Numbered from the stretch's first letter, positions 48,601 to 60,875 are shown. The stretch is 64,000 nt of DNA from Toxotes chatareus (GCA_016801885.1 CM028893.1:6895950-6959949), one strand, 5' to 3'. Numbers and translations: made by a program. Notes: generated from the letters alone by a model not told the origin.

Positions 48601-51600
48601 TCACTTCTCTGCGTTTCTCTTTAGGGTCATTAAAACATATTTTATTCTAGTGCCCGCTCTGCTGCTAAGTGATATCTGATCCGCTTCACAGATCTGTGAA
48701 CCAAACAACTCCAATAAATGATTTTCCCTCATTTAACAATGTTATGGCAAGGGATGTCTCCACACAATTAACTAGGAATGAGGTGGTGCTTAATAGCAGA
48801 ATATTTAGTAGCTGGAGATTATTAACGCCCACACCACATGTTGCCTCAGGAATAGCCCTCACTTTGAATATTAAGTGGATGAGTCTACTTAATGCAAATT
48901 TCTTTCATTATGTACTTTATGAGTTTCCCGTTTATCCTGGCTTGAAGGATGAAAGTAAATTATTTTTTATTTTCTCCAAAATGTGAATCAGAGTACAATA
49001 AAGTGGAAGATTATGTTTGCCCCATAGCATGGAGTGGTGTCAATTTTAGATTTGAGATTAGATTTTCATCATTGAAGATCAAGTTATGTCAAGGCAAAAG
49101 TCCGTCTGGTTGCCCCATTTATTTTGTTGTTGTGCCCACACAAAGATGCATATGCATGATCCATTAGCATGTGGGTATGGAGTTACAGCTTCCTGTTAAT
49201 GGTTACATTATTCTATTGACATACAGCTTGTGCAGGTTTCAAGACTTGGAAAAAGTTGTTGTTGCAAAGCAGTAAAGGCATTTAACATGTTTGCAAGATT
49301 TCAAAGATACACAGTGTGTTCAATGAGTAACATTAATAGTTAACAGACACTTCCACAGGGGGGCTTTAAGCTAATTTAAAGCTGCATTTAGCCGTTAAGG
49401 GAGTTTTAACATGATGTGTGTTTTTAATAAGCCTGGAAACTGGACCTGAAAGAATTTGTTTTAAAAATAAACACACTATTCATCATTTTTCCATTGCTCT
49501 CATGTTAACCCAGCAGAGGCCCTTTTGCTCTCACATTGTTTCATTAATTTCATACCCGCATTCATGATTGCTTTATAAAATAACCACCTGTATTGATTTC
49601 ATCTCAGCCCCCTCCCTTTGCTGATGAACTGTGTTCGTTATATCTCATCCTCTGGACAGTGGCTCCAGCCGTCTTGTATTCTGTCTGCTATTTTATGTCC
49701 CCTTTGCCTTCTCTCTTTTTACTGTTCCTGCTAATTCATATTGTCCATTGACCTTTGCGCTTGAAGTTCAGTTTGACTGACACTTTGCTGCTGAAGAATA
49801 GCACGCCATAAATCAGATGACAGGTGGACTGTGCAAAGGAAACTCATGTCCTGCTCTTTGCCTCTACATGTTGTCCACTGCGAGCTGTCACATTGCCACA
49901 CTGGAGCTAATATGGCTACGACGTGCAGGAAAGCAGGTCAATGTTATCAGCTCTAGCACAATGCCCTGAGCTTTGTGGTACTGTCCATTTGCAGACAATG
50001 CCATTGACTTTTCCCTTTTACTCAAGTAATGGTCTGGCATGAATTGGGGTGTTGATAATAATCTAGTGGTCGTGCTGGAGAGAGAGGCGTGGCGTGTCTT
50101 GTAAAAATGAATGGCTTGAAGATGAAGAGAAGCCATATTTAGACAAGATACACCACAGAGACAAAGCATATTAAACAAAGATTTTAATAACATACAAAGA
50201 AGCTTAATTATTTACTTCCAGGCTGTTACATTTTATTTGAATAAAGAAGTGTTTACCACTTACAGTACATCCTGTTATGATCACAGTGTGTTGTATAGCT
50301 GAGAAAAGATTGAGTTTTAAGTGTATATCCTGAGTTGGCTCATTGCTTTTAAAAGTTGGGTCTTTCACAGGACAAACTCGAAACTTTACAAATGGGTGAA
50401 CTCGACTGGAGAAAACTGATTCAGGTGCAAAAATGATGAGCACACACAGGGCGCGCTCCTGGTATTTACCGCCCAGCCAACCTTGAATGATGAGCCATCA
50501 CCACAAGCTCTGCAAATATACATTTGTCATAATCTAACATTCAGCGGACTGAATGACAGGGAATCATCCGTTCCCATAAAAAGTTGAAACAGTTGAGTCA
50601 TTCTTGTTGATACCTTGCCTTTCCTTTTGTTTTTCCATGATACATTAACATGATACATACATCAGCAGAGAGGACATCTAAAAACTAAGCCATTCAGAGC
50701 AGAAGAAAATAGAAGAGGAATAGCAGATTTTGGAATATTGTAGTCCCTAAAATCGTCGGCCCTAAAAACCCGGTATCAGTCAGGTTCTGCAGAGTCCACA
50801 AAGTAAGTCCTCAGCATCAGAGTCACCCCATGGCTCTCCATGGTTGATTGCTCATCCTGCTTCACTGAGGGTTGCCCCGGTTCACAGCTCATAATTGCCT
50901 TCCCCTTCACAGGCACCGCTTCAGTAAATATGACAGCCTCATTTTAATGTGCCTTGGAAAACATAACCCAAACACTAATGCCGCTTTGCATGTCTGAGCA
51001 AATTGCTGCAGGTGTCGCCTAATTATATCACCCACTTGTACTCTAAGCTGATCTGTAAACAGCAGGACGATCTCATCTTCGCCTCGCTTTGATTGATGAC
51101 GGTTACATCAAAGCCGGCTCCCCTTCTCCTGGTCCTGTACTTTCACAGAGACTCAAGAAAGATAACACGTGTCCAATACTTAATGAAAATTGTGTTCTCG
51201 CAGGTTGTTTGGTGAGCACAATCTAGAGGTTGTTTCATTCACAGGAAAATACTCATTTAAATTACCCCTGCACCTGTGGTGTTCTATTTTGTTTTATCAC
51301 AATTTTCTGTTCTACACTGTTTACCTAATTGTCTAAAGGGTTTGGAAGGAAATTATTAAGACATCCTCAACAGTAACTACAGTGTAGAGAGGCAACATTT
51401 TAGGCTTGTTAGGATATAATAGATGGCTTTTCAGTTTGTTCAGTCTCCTTCCCTGTGTGCATCATATTTAACATACCCACTGCTAGCGAGACAGATTCAT
51501 TGACCTCTAGAGTTGGTCACGTCCTCTGTGTCCGCTCTCCTCAGACAAGAAGCGATAAGATCCTCCCTATGTGAATACTGATCGTGGAAAGTGGCGAGAC

Positions 51601-54600
51601 AGGTGGCTGTGATGAGTGAGACAAATTTGTAATCTTTCCCAGGATCAGTGTCTATCAGTCCATGGAGACAGATGAACGAAAAGTCTGCAGGTTTGTCGCT
51701 CAGACTTATCCTGTTCCTTACACAGATAAGGGATTTGGACCACAGAGATGGTGACACGGCAGACCTCAGCGCAGCTTGACATTTCAGACTTGGATTAGTT
51801 TAGAGATGCCATCCAACAGAGGTTACAGAGCACCGGCGAGGTCTTTGTGAAACCCTTCAGTGAAGACATGATGGCATGTGGTGATTTGGGTGGTGCAAGC
51901 TGCCATCAAGTGATTGGATGTGTTTTGTTTAACTATCAAAAGTCCTCGAAAGGAATTCTTACCCATTAAATGGATCATTTTTCTAATTATTAATGTCTGA
52001 AATTGTGTAGCCATGTAGAAAATGCAAACACTTTGGAAGACCAGTTTCACCAGAGTGTTTTTAAAAGGCATGAAAGTGTCTATATAAAATTAAATTCGTT
52101 TCAAAACTGCATTGATGCGTCTTTCAAATCTAATGATAGCTAATAGCAGTAATTTTGTCCATACTGTCATTTTTCAGATTTTAGCTGTAACACAAATGTT
52201 ATTAAAAATATTTATCTTGTCTAGATGAGGCCACAATATTCCAGAGGATCACAGCAGTTGTATCAACTCAGTCCGAGGCTGAGACAGGCCCCGGGGAGCT
52301 GAGCAGGGAAAGGCAGGGGAATTGGCAAAGGGAAGCCAGACAGAGAGCTGGGGAGAGCTGAGCTGATCCAGTGTGGTTTCCGGGACTGGGGAATGCTGCA
52401 GGCAGAGGGAGACAAAAATTAGCTAAAGCTCAAACAGCAAAGAGATTTGAAAAGGCTGGAACTAGACTAACAGCATGCCTGAGTCTACAATCTGGCACTG
52501 TTGAAGCCCAGCATTTAAGACAGAGAAGGTTGGAGATGATTAGTGGTTTGCTGCCCAACACCTGTGCACCTGATCCCACTTTCAGAAGCAGAGGGTGTGA
52601 CAATGTACAAAAATGTATTTAGGTTCTAGTGTGAATTTCATACTGGCTTTTGTCTTTACAGTAAGTGATGGACCATTATGCTGGCTGTAATATTAAAGTC
52701 CAAGTAAAACGCAATCCACTGTCATGTTACAGATCTTTTTTAGGGTTAAGTCTTCAAGATGAGCATTTTCTGGCAATTTTTCTCTGTGTAAAAAAAGCAT
52801 TGTCTCATTAAAAAGAGTCTAATGAGAAGCACAATTTAACGACAAGTCAAAGATCTTCTTGCACCGTTAGATTCAGGTACATTACCATTAGCTATGGAAA
52901 CAGGCAGGTTCTCCTGAAGAAAAAGGTTTCATGTGATGTAGATGAAGTGCTTTTTAGCACCTTTAATCAAATATTCAGCAAAGAGCAACGCTGTAGTGCT
53001 CTCAGTGGAAAACATCAGTGAGTCATCAGTGTTGTAAGTACTCCTTCATGCAACATCATTTAAGGGCCCCCTTTTTACTCACATCTTTATTTCATAGCAA
53101 AATACAGCTTCTGTTTTATACCATTGATTTCACCACTGAATCGTTTTGTAAGCCTCCAAAAACCAAATAGCCCTGTCAGGTCCATAAATGCTGAACCTTT
53201 AGGTTTTCCATCTGTCAGATCTGCCATGCTGTTAACGGTTTTAGAACAGTGATTGTCCGGGATTTGTGTGACATTAATGGAGCAAGATGTGTGGTGTAAT
53301 ATTTACCTGCCAGCAGCGCTGATAGAATCATGGCTCTTCTAATAGCTGGACGGCTTCTCGGTGGAACAAGAACCCTACCCCCACTCCTTTTTTATTTTTT
53401 TTCCCCTCCTATATCTCACCCACTCACTTCCACCTGCATTTCTTCAATAATTTATTGGTTGGATATAGTATCACTAGGCTGGAGAAAGGCTATGATAGGT
53501 CAATCATTCCTACATGTTTTATTAACCACAAGTCTACCAGGGACTGTTTGGACAGCCAAGGCCTGGCAGAGTAAGGCCTGAGGCAATGCATCCCCATGGG
53601 TTTTGGGAGACTTGGCTGCGTTCAGGAATATGAAGCCTCTGCTGGCCACCGTACATGTGATGTGACTGTGGCTTCACTGATGTGGTGCCAGTGCCCACAT
53701 GTTGGCAGTGCTGCTGAGAGCTGGATGTTGTAGCCAAGCATCCAACAGTTAGGTCCGCTGATATTCAGTACACTTACACTGTATGTGACAGCTGGGTAAA
53801 GCTTTGAACCAAACCAGCAACTCTCCCACATGGGAGTTTGTCAGTGGCTTTGATCACCTCGCTATTGTTCTGCAGTAACATTGAAAAGAAGGATTTATTC
53901 TATTTAGCATTTGGGCATTTTTAGTGCTTCTTGAACAAGGAGTTAAGCCTGTAATAATTATTAATTATTAATCATTATTCAACAGCACTGGGGCAGCAGA
54001 AACAATCCATAAACACAAAGGCTGACATAGCGATTTACATGGTGAACATTCTGGCAAACTGTTGCTTATTTACACATCCAGATATTTAAATAGACATCAA
54101 ATAAATTACTCCAAACATTTGCATGAATAGAAGTGTAGTATTCTCTCTCCACCAAATCTATAGAGAAATATCTTTCTTTACATCCTAAATATACACATTA
54201 AGTTGATCTATTGTAGATGTAAAAAGAATGTTGAGAGCAGCTTTAACATGTAATGACATTTTCCTTTTTATCCCTTCACCTGCAGCTTGGACACTTTTGT
54301 ACTCTTTTGTAATTTCAGAATGATATTTTCCTGGCTGATATTACTTGGACAAAGTGAATCTGTGGGCTAATGTGCATCAATAACAGTGGAAGCTCCATTC
54401 ATAGTAGTGACTTGGAAAAAGAAATTAGACTCTTTACTGGAACAAATTGCTAATTTCCCAAACAGGAAGCACACGTCACGGTTGAAAACTTTTTAATTTA
54501 ATTTGAAGAACAGCACACAAACTTGAATTTATACTATACAAGCACAGACTGTCCCTAGTTCATGATCCTGTTTCCCACTGATACATATAGCCATATTGTC

Positions 54601-55346
54601 AGTGGGTATTTCTCACTTTCTGTGGGTGAGACTCACATACCAAAGACTCCTCATAGATCTAGGGGCTGGTCAGATTAAGTAGGCTGTATCTGCTCAATAG
54701 TATTTTATTTTTTCAAATGGCATTATGCTAAATTATTCACAAAGGGTTTTTTTAAGTAGAATTGTGTCTCTCATTTTCCGTTTTGTGATGTTCAGAAAAG
54801 AGTCGCGGCAGATTGAATGCAAATGAAAGCATGTGAGTGCTTTTTATTGAACATTCATCACTGAGCAGTAAATGAAGAATCACTGTTTATTTCACGGCGC
54901 TAAAGTAATACACTGCTGTGATGATTGTAATGGACGGTGACTGTGCATTTACATTAGTGATATATGGTTGACTTTAATGTAGATGGAATAAAAGCAGAAA
55001 CCTTTCTGTGGCTCAGAATAGTCCATTTGAGTCCTGAAAAACTCAGTTTGGAGTTGCAAATGAATGAAAAAAAAAATTCATTGTGTTTTTGTGTGTTTGG
55101 AGCTTGTACTTACTGAGGTTAATCGTGTATAAAGTTGAGTGCAGTAGTGGATGGATCAAATGCTAATTTTTCTAAATGAAACTCAGTTATTTCAGATGCT
55201 GTTTTTTATAGATGTGTAAATAAACGATGAATCTCATGGTGGATGACAGTGATTACGACAGTCTGCACTCTGCACAGGGCCAGTAGATGGTGGTGTCTTC
55301 ACTCATTTGCCACAAACACTGACTATGTGAATCAACCTCACTCTCT

Positions 55347-55374
55347 CACACACACACACAAACAAACACACACA
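55347..55374 (+). repeat. Interrupted (CA)n microsatellite
   Basis: A CA repeat interrupted by AACAAA in the intron, about 1.4 kb upstream of first exon 4. Confidence 0.9.
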
Positions 55375-56149
55375 TGCTCACTCGCACTTTGTTGGTTCTC
55401 TTCATCACTCCAATACATCTCAGAGGCATTAAACTCCCTTTGAATAGAAGTGGTAACATTTAATGAGGTAGTGTGATCAATACAGTTTTTCTCCTCACTT
55501 CCTACTGGTGTTAGTGAAGACCACAGAGACACGCTGACTCCCCACACTCCCCTGGTCCTCTTACCCATCAAACCCTCCTAAATTATGCCTTAAAAGCTTG
55601 GAGAAGGGAGAATTATAAGTCACATGGGTGCACATTTTTAGGAAATTTTATTTTTATTTTTTTATTTCTTCCTATCTTGGTTTTATGCGTGAAAGCAGAG
55701 GGGTTTTCTCATCGCTCTAACCCTTTTTTGAAAAATCACCATATGAGGAATATTTCCAAAAGCCTCTTTTCAACAGTAGTTTGAAGCATTACAGATTTAT
55801 TTTCTCTGTGTGATTAAAGTAGATTTCAGTCAGTGTCTTATAAGAAAGCTATTGTTTGGCCTATTCATCCTGCTTTTCTGGGTGGAATTATTTTTTTCCC
55901 TCTTATTTTCTCCTCATCTGCAACTTGGGTTCTTCCTGTAGCCTGATATAGTGTCATTTTCCTGATTTAATCATATGATAATACCGTAGAAATGTCTAAA
56001 CACAAACATACACACACGATAACTCAAAAATGAAATATTATTAACATTCAGTGACACATTCTGTCCTGTCTTTCGATGCTCTATTTGCATTTGTGTTTCC
56101 GTGTTTGCAATTAATGTGAACATGCATAGCTCATGTGAGGCAGTGCATC

Positions 56150-56776
56150 TTCTAGCACCACACCTCCCCTCTGCCTCTGTCTCAACACCCCCCACCCTCC
56201 CCACTCCCTCACTCATATCCACTCCCTCTCATCTTCCCTCCCTTTACTTTGCAGTGAGGCAGTCAGAGCGCCTGAAAGAGCGAGAGAGAGCTACAAACTA
56301 TCAGACAAGAGCAGAGTTTGCTTTCCCTGCTTTTCCACTGCTTTCACATGTCTCCTCATTTGCGAGGAGAGGAATGAAAAAGAAGGAAGCGATGAGATCA
56401 GCATGCCTGGACTTTACTCTTCTTTGAGTCAGCTTTTCTGAATTCTCGTTGACCCCTCGAGATCAGAGAGACCCTTAATGACTTCAGGCTCCTCACAAAC
56501 CCGGGACCAGCTCTCGCCTGTGTGATTCTTCACCTCATCCCATTTTAACCCTTACCCAGACTGGATTTAGGGAGCGAGCAGGCAGTAGGCGGGTGCCCGG
56601 AGGCGCCCGGCCCGTGCGTGTGGGCCGGCGTAGCGCTGGAGTGGGTGCGGGGGAATTGGAGTGCGGGGCCAGGTGGCAGCGCTGGTCCTGGCGGCGGTCC
56701 CGAGGGCGAGGAGGCCGGCTCGGGCTCCGGGTTTGGGTCGGGGTATGGTGGCACGGAGTGGGCCGAGGGTGGAGCA
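56150..56776 (+). promoter_or_regulatory. kcnip4: Candidate promoter and GC-rich leader P4 for first exon 4
   Basis: A pyrimidine-rich stretch (56160-56250, ending CTTTGCAG at 56247-56254, which also resembles a splice acceptor) leads into a purine-rich GAGAGA segment. It then passes into a strongly GC- and CpG-rich block (about 56580-56760), the most GC-rich sequence of the window and a likely small CpG island. No TATA box is placed suitably, which is usual for CpG-island promoters. The leader's only ATG close to the coding start (56745) opens a uORF that overlaps the main start codon. Confidence 0.45.
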
Positions 56777-56783
56777 ATGCTAA
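56745..56783 (+). promoter_or_regulatory. kcnip4: uORF overlapping the start codon of first exon 4
   Basis: ATG at 56745 (G at -3, G at +4, a strong context) encodes MVARSGPRVEQC and stops at TAA 56781-56783. The main ATG at 56777 lies inside the end of this frame, in a different frame. A ribosome that uses the uORF passes the main start before terminating, so the arrangement should reduce translation of this isoform unless scanning is leaky. Confidence 0.6.
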
Positions 56784-56888
56784 GTGCAATCTGGGAGACA
56801 GAGGGGCTGCAGACAGTGGGCATCGTGGTGCTGGTGTTTGCTTCAATCAAGCTGCTGCACCTTCTGGGGCTCATCAGCTTCTCAGAGG
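56777..56888 (+). CDS. kcnip4: kcnip4 alternative first coding exon 4 (second hydrophobic N-terminus)
   Basis: The exon encodes 37 residues, MLSAIWETEGLQTVGIVV then LVFASIKLLHLLGLISFSE, plus one base, followed by the donor GTAAGA. It closely resembles a mammalian KChIP4 isoform N-terminus that I know (MLTLEWESEGLQTVGIVV...LKLLHLLGLIDFSED). Residues 13-23 and 26-33 are hydrophobic with a lysine between, the same plan as the KChIP4a KIS segment (hydrophobic helix, Lys, LL.xxGLI). A membrane-associated Kv4-modulating role is therefore likely (inference from similarity). The start is the first ATG in this frame: the frame is open upstream to a stop at 56546 but contains no other ATG. Phase 1 matches the other first exons, so it should splice to the same EF-hand core downstream of the window. 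Confidence 0.92.
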
Positions 56889-57971
56889 GTAAGACACTGA
56901 TGGAGAAACGGGAAAATCAAGGGAGTGAATGAGAGAGAGACCTCACATTTGCAATGAAAATTGCTTACTAATAGATCTGTAATGTGTTGTGAAACTTGCT
57001 GAAGGCATTTTCAATCAGTCACTTCCCCTCAATTTACAGCTTCTGTTTCCTTGGCTCATCAGAGTTACTCTTTGGTTGTTAAAACTCCTTTGAAACATAC
57101 ATGAGGTTTCTAAGACAACCATTTGAAAACTTGACAAGTTAATTGAGGTCACCATACCAAAAGAGAGAAGCCCAACGAGTCACGGAAAATAAAATGGCCC
57201 GTCTTAATTTAAGCTGAAGTTATGAAAACTGAAAATATACGACAGAAATGTGAGCGAGTTTGAAATGTGACTGGAGGCAGGAAGACTTTAAGTAAGAAAA
57301 ATGTGTCAGTTCAGAAAGATTGAAAAGCTTGAGAGGAAAGTTCTGATTGAATTTCTGGAGTTGGGAACTGAAAAATGTCATTTTCAAGCCTTTTTTCTTT
57401 ATGCTTTATGGGGGAGGTTCCTCTGTTTTTGTGTTTGTATTTTATGAATGTGTGTACAGGCATGTTTACCAGCTCAAAATACAATCAAATGACAACTTTT
57501 TCTTGCATCTCATTGTGCGCTCAAGGGAAAACCCATCATACTCTACTAAGTAAGGGCAGAGTCAGGCTCACGAAGCACAGAATGTGTCAGGCCTAAATAA
57601 ACTGTTTAGTTTGGATATACTGCAGTAGTCTCATTAAATAAAGTAGAGCAGCATAGTAAGCAGTTTGAGCTCAAAACTAGTCCATTCATCACACTACTGT
57701 TTAGTAAACACGCCTTATCTTCTAATTAGGATAATCAGTCAAAAGTCTACGCAGACAATAAGTAAAGAGAAAAACTGATAATGTGTAATAGCAAGAAGCT
57801 GGAAAAAGCTGACCTGACCTGAGAGAAGTGTTTGGATGGAGCGTGGAGGTGTTAGCGTCTGTGTATTGGCTGCGGCTGTGTTATTTCAGAGGCACATGGG
57901 AGCAGTGTTTTCATTTGTGGGAACAGTGAACCTCATGCTCAGCGTAACAGTTTACATGCTTCACTAAACAG

Positions 57972-57991
57972 CGGCAAGTTGAAACTTGCCT
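57972..57991. promoter_or_regulatory. p53/p63/p73-like response element
   Basis: The 20 bases consist of two adjoining decamers, CGGCAAGTTG and AAACTTGCCT. Against the RRRCWWGYYY consensus the second is perfect and the first matches 8 of 10, with zero spacer, the preferred spacing. The core is also an inverted repeat (GGCAAGTT, two bases, AACTTGCC). It lies about 1.1 kb downstream of first exon 4. Occupancy is unknown. Confidence 0.35.
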
Positions 57992-59643
57992 TCCCCTGGC
58001 ACTGCGTTTCTAAAAGCAGTCGACATGATATTGATTATTTTCCATGGTGAGATTATACAGACGTCAAAGCTGGCACGTTTGCCTGTTAATGCGATCTGTA
58101 TTCCACACAGGTGTCTCAAAGGGTAATTACTCACGGAATATCTGCTATTTGAGCTTGTGGTACCTGACAAGCAGTCAATACATGTATCGATGTGGTGCAT
58201 GTCTTTGAAGTCATGTTCTGGAGAAGAAGAGAGGCATGGAAATCAATAGAGATGGGTGGGGGTTGAAAATATGTCAGGAAATCTTTTTTATGATCATGGA
58301 AATTGTCTTAAAAATAAGAGATCACACATCTGAAGATAACAGCCAGCTGTGGGTACTGTAATTTGGAATCTTAAAAGTCAGCCAAACTAAAATGATTTCA
58401 TCTCCATACAGAAAAGGCAAAGGGCCAAAGCCGAGAACAGAATCCAGAACATTCTTGCATCTTGACCACTGAGCCACTGCTTCTTTTTTATACAAACCCA
58501 GCAGTCATATAGAATTACCTCTGTTTACACTTTTGGAGCACAAATCTCTTTTTGCAGCTGTCACCTTCTGCAATAACGAAAATTTTTTTTTTACCTTTTT
58601 ATTTTTATGAAACCTCTCGGGAGAGTGTTTCAGTGAGCGTGCACGCTCTGCTTAACATTCATACAGTCAGACATGTTCACAGCTGGGAGCTGCCCAGTAC
58701 GATCACATCCCTCCTCTGCCGGCCACCTGAGCAGCTCCACTGGGGCATCTGGGGGGAAAAAGGTCTTACTTTAAAAGCCTCTGTGTGGTAAAAGCTGAGG
58801 GAGCTTCTCAGCTGGGCTGCAGATTTGAACTGGCAACTTTCCAATTGCTGCAGCGAATGCAAGCTGAGAGCGTGCTCTGGATGTATTGTACACTGCTCCA
58901 CGCTTTACTGTAGCGTCAGCTGGCAGCAAAAAGAAACTGTGAGCTTTGTAAAGATCATGTCGTAGAAGACCACACATTGCGAGCGGAGAGGTTCCCGTCT
59001 GGCCTGCAGGGGCTATACACTCTGATCAATTCTACCCCACAGATTGTAGGAACTTCAGACCCGCAAAAATAGTTTTTTTAGCAGCCATTCTCTTCCACTG
59101 GCATGCTTCCACGTTTGAGAAATATAACAAGATCATTGCATCAGACCGTGCACAGTCACCAGAGCATTGTGCTGTGAATATGAGCAAAGCCTGGCAAGCA
59201 GTGTAATAGTAGCCACTTTCAGTTTAATTATGAATGTAGTTGGACTGATGTCTACACATATTCCTGCTAACTATGCCAAGGCTAGAATTAGAATTTCAGT
59301 GTAGCTGGCTAAGTACGGGCTAAACCTGGCTGGGAAAATTATATAATGAGACCCCATGTTAGCGGTTTAATTAAAAATTTAGACTCTGTAGTAATTTATC
59401 TCCTCATTTCCTAGTCTGATTTGCTTGGTCTGATATGCTTGCATTACAGCATAACAAGGAACACACACACTCACACTTATCCTTTCCACACATATGTATT
59501 TTTCTACTTTCTACACTCATACAACGCAGTCATTAGTGCAAAGTGCTGAGCAAAGCCTCATAGGGTTCAGACTAATCATCTATCACACAATGATAAATAA
59601 TTCTCTTCAGCCATACACAGCTACAACTCCACACCCCCTCAAT

Positions 59644-59663
59644 CACACACACACACACACACA
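59644..59663 (+). repeat. (CA)10 microsatellite
   Basis: Pure dinucleotide repeat in the intron. Confidence 0.9.
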
Positions 59664-60049
59664 TGCACAAGTACACCATTACCCCAACCAGGATGGAACG
59701 CTGTGTCAATTTGGACCCGCCATTTGCTATTATCGTGTGGGAGCACAGAGAGTGTCTTAGTGCTGATATTCATCTAACAAGGTTCTCGTGTTCTCTGTGT
59801 CCTTGATGGGGATTTATGGCCTGGCAGCGGAGACAGTTAGTGTCAGCACTGACCTGCGCCGGTTTTGCTGCCGATTGTCTGTTTTCACTTACTGGAAAGT
59901 GTTGTGGCATCTACAGTAATGAACAGGTCACAGCTGTGGTGGGCCAGCTAGTTGGTGCATAAAGGCCTGAGCTGAACTGCAAAATATGATTGAAGTAGGT
60001 GCAGAGACAACTGCAGTTAAACCAACCTTAAACCTAAAGCCCATATATA

Positions 60050-60051
<2 letters not shown>

Positions 60052-60126
<75 letters not shown>
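60052..60126 (+). repeat. Compound (TA)n(CA)n microsatellite
   Basis: About 14 TA units (60052-60080) pass directly into about 23 CA units (60081-60126). This compound type is common in fish introns and highly variable in length. Confidence 0.95.
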
Positions 60127-60128
<2 letters not shown>

Positions 60129-60193
60129 CATAGAGGATTTTATCCATTTTATTCCTTACAGGATTCTGACAACTTATTGAAATTTGTGATGAG

Positions 60194-60217
60194 TAGGTTT
60201 AGGTTTAGGTTTAGGTA
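60194..60217 (+). repeat. Short telomere-like (TAGGTT)n array
   Basis: Four tandem copies of a TAGGTT unit, the last incomplete. The unit differs from the vertebrate telomere TTAGGG by one base. It lies about 70 bases from a large compound microsatellite. It could be a degenerate interstitial telomere tract or simple slippage. Confidence 0.6.
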
Positions 60218-60875
60218 GGAAACAGTTCCACAGTTGCTCAAACCAACACTTGGGTTCAAGCTGAAATTTCCCAATAACTATTTGATGGATTGCCAACAAT
60301 TTTTGTCCAGATATTCAATGATAAGTCAAGAACAGTGGTGTCCCCTTGGTTTGTCAACGAGTGCCAGTACTTTGATTTGTTGTCCCCTGATTATAGCCTT
60401 ACAGAACATCTAGCATAGCTGTATACTCTGTTTTGTTTCAATAAAGCTAAACCCAAACACTCTGTTATTGTAATGCATGTTATGCTCTCAGATTTTTTTA
60501 GTTTGGTGTTAAGGGTCAGTGGAGGAACATGGGAAAAAATACTGTCTGAAACAGGTGGCAAAACTTTGAGTTTGTAGACTGAGACTTTTGAACTTCAGGT
60601 GAGGCTGTTGAATTTTTCTGAGACAAAATTATGAATGACCTTTCTCCTGGTGTAGTGTGGCATTTAGTTGTGATCTATCAGTTCTGACGTGCCTGTCATT
60701 GAAGATCACATCAACTGTGTACAGAGCTGGCCTACAGTATGAGAATCACTGTTGTTTTGGAGTCCAAAGTTGGCGGTTTCAGTCTTTACTGTATGTCTTC
60801 ACTGCACATTGTTTGAGGCAGGCTACCAGTGAGTAGTTTGAAACACTGTTAAACACTGCGCGTACATTTCCCAGT

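Larger units (their letters stand above)
43957..56150 (+). other. kcnip4: kcnip4 intron between first exons 3 and 4
   Basis: No exon is recognised. 45400-45610 is rich in TAATTA-type homeodomain cores and looks like a possible conserved noncoding element. 53945-53985 is an AT palindromic cluster (TAATAATTATTAATTATTAA). (CA)n is at 55347-55374. The remaining sequence shows only short random frames. Confidence 0.75.

Noticed and set aside
56535..56874. Pro-rich minus-strand frames opposite exon 4
   Set aside because: They are the antisense shadow of a GC-rich leader and of the real + strand exon. The low-complexity Pro/Arg/Thr content is explained by composition.
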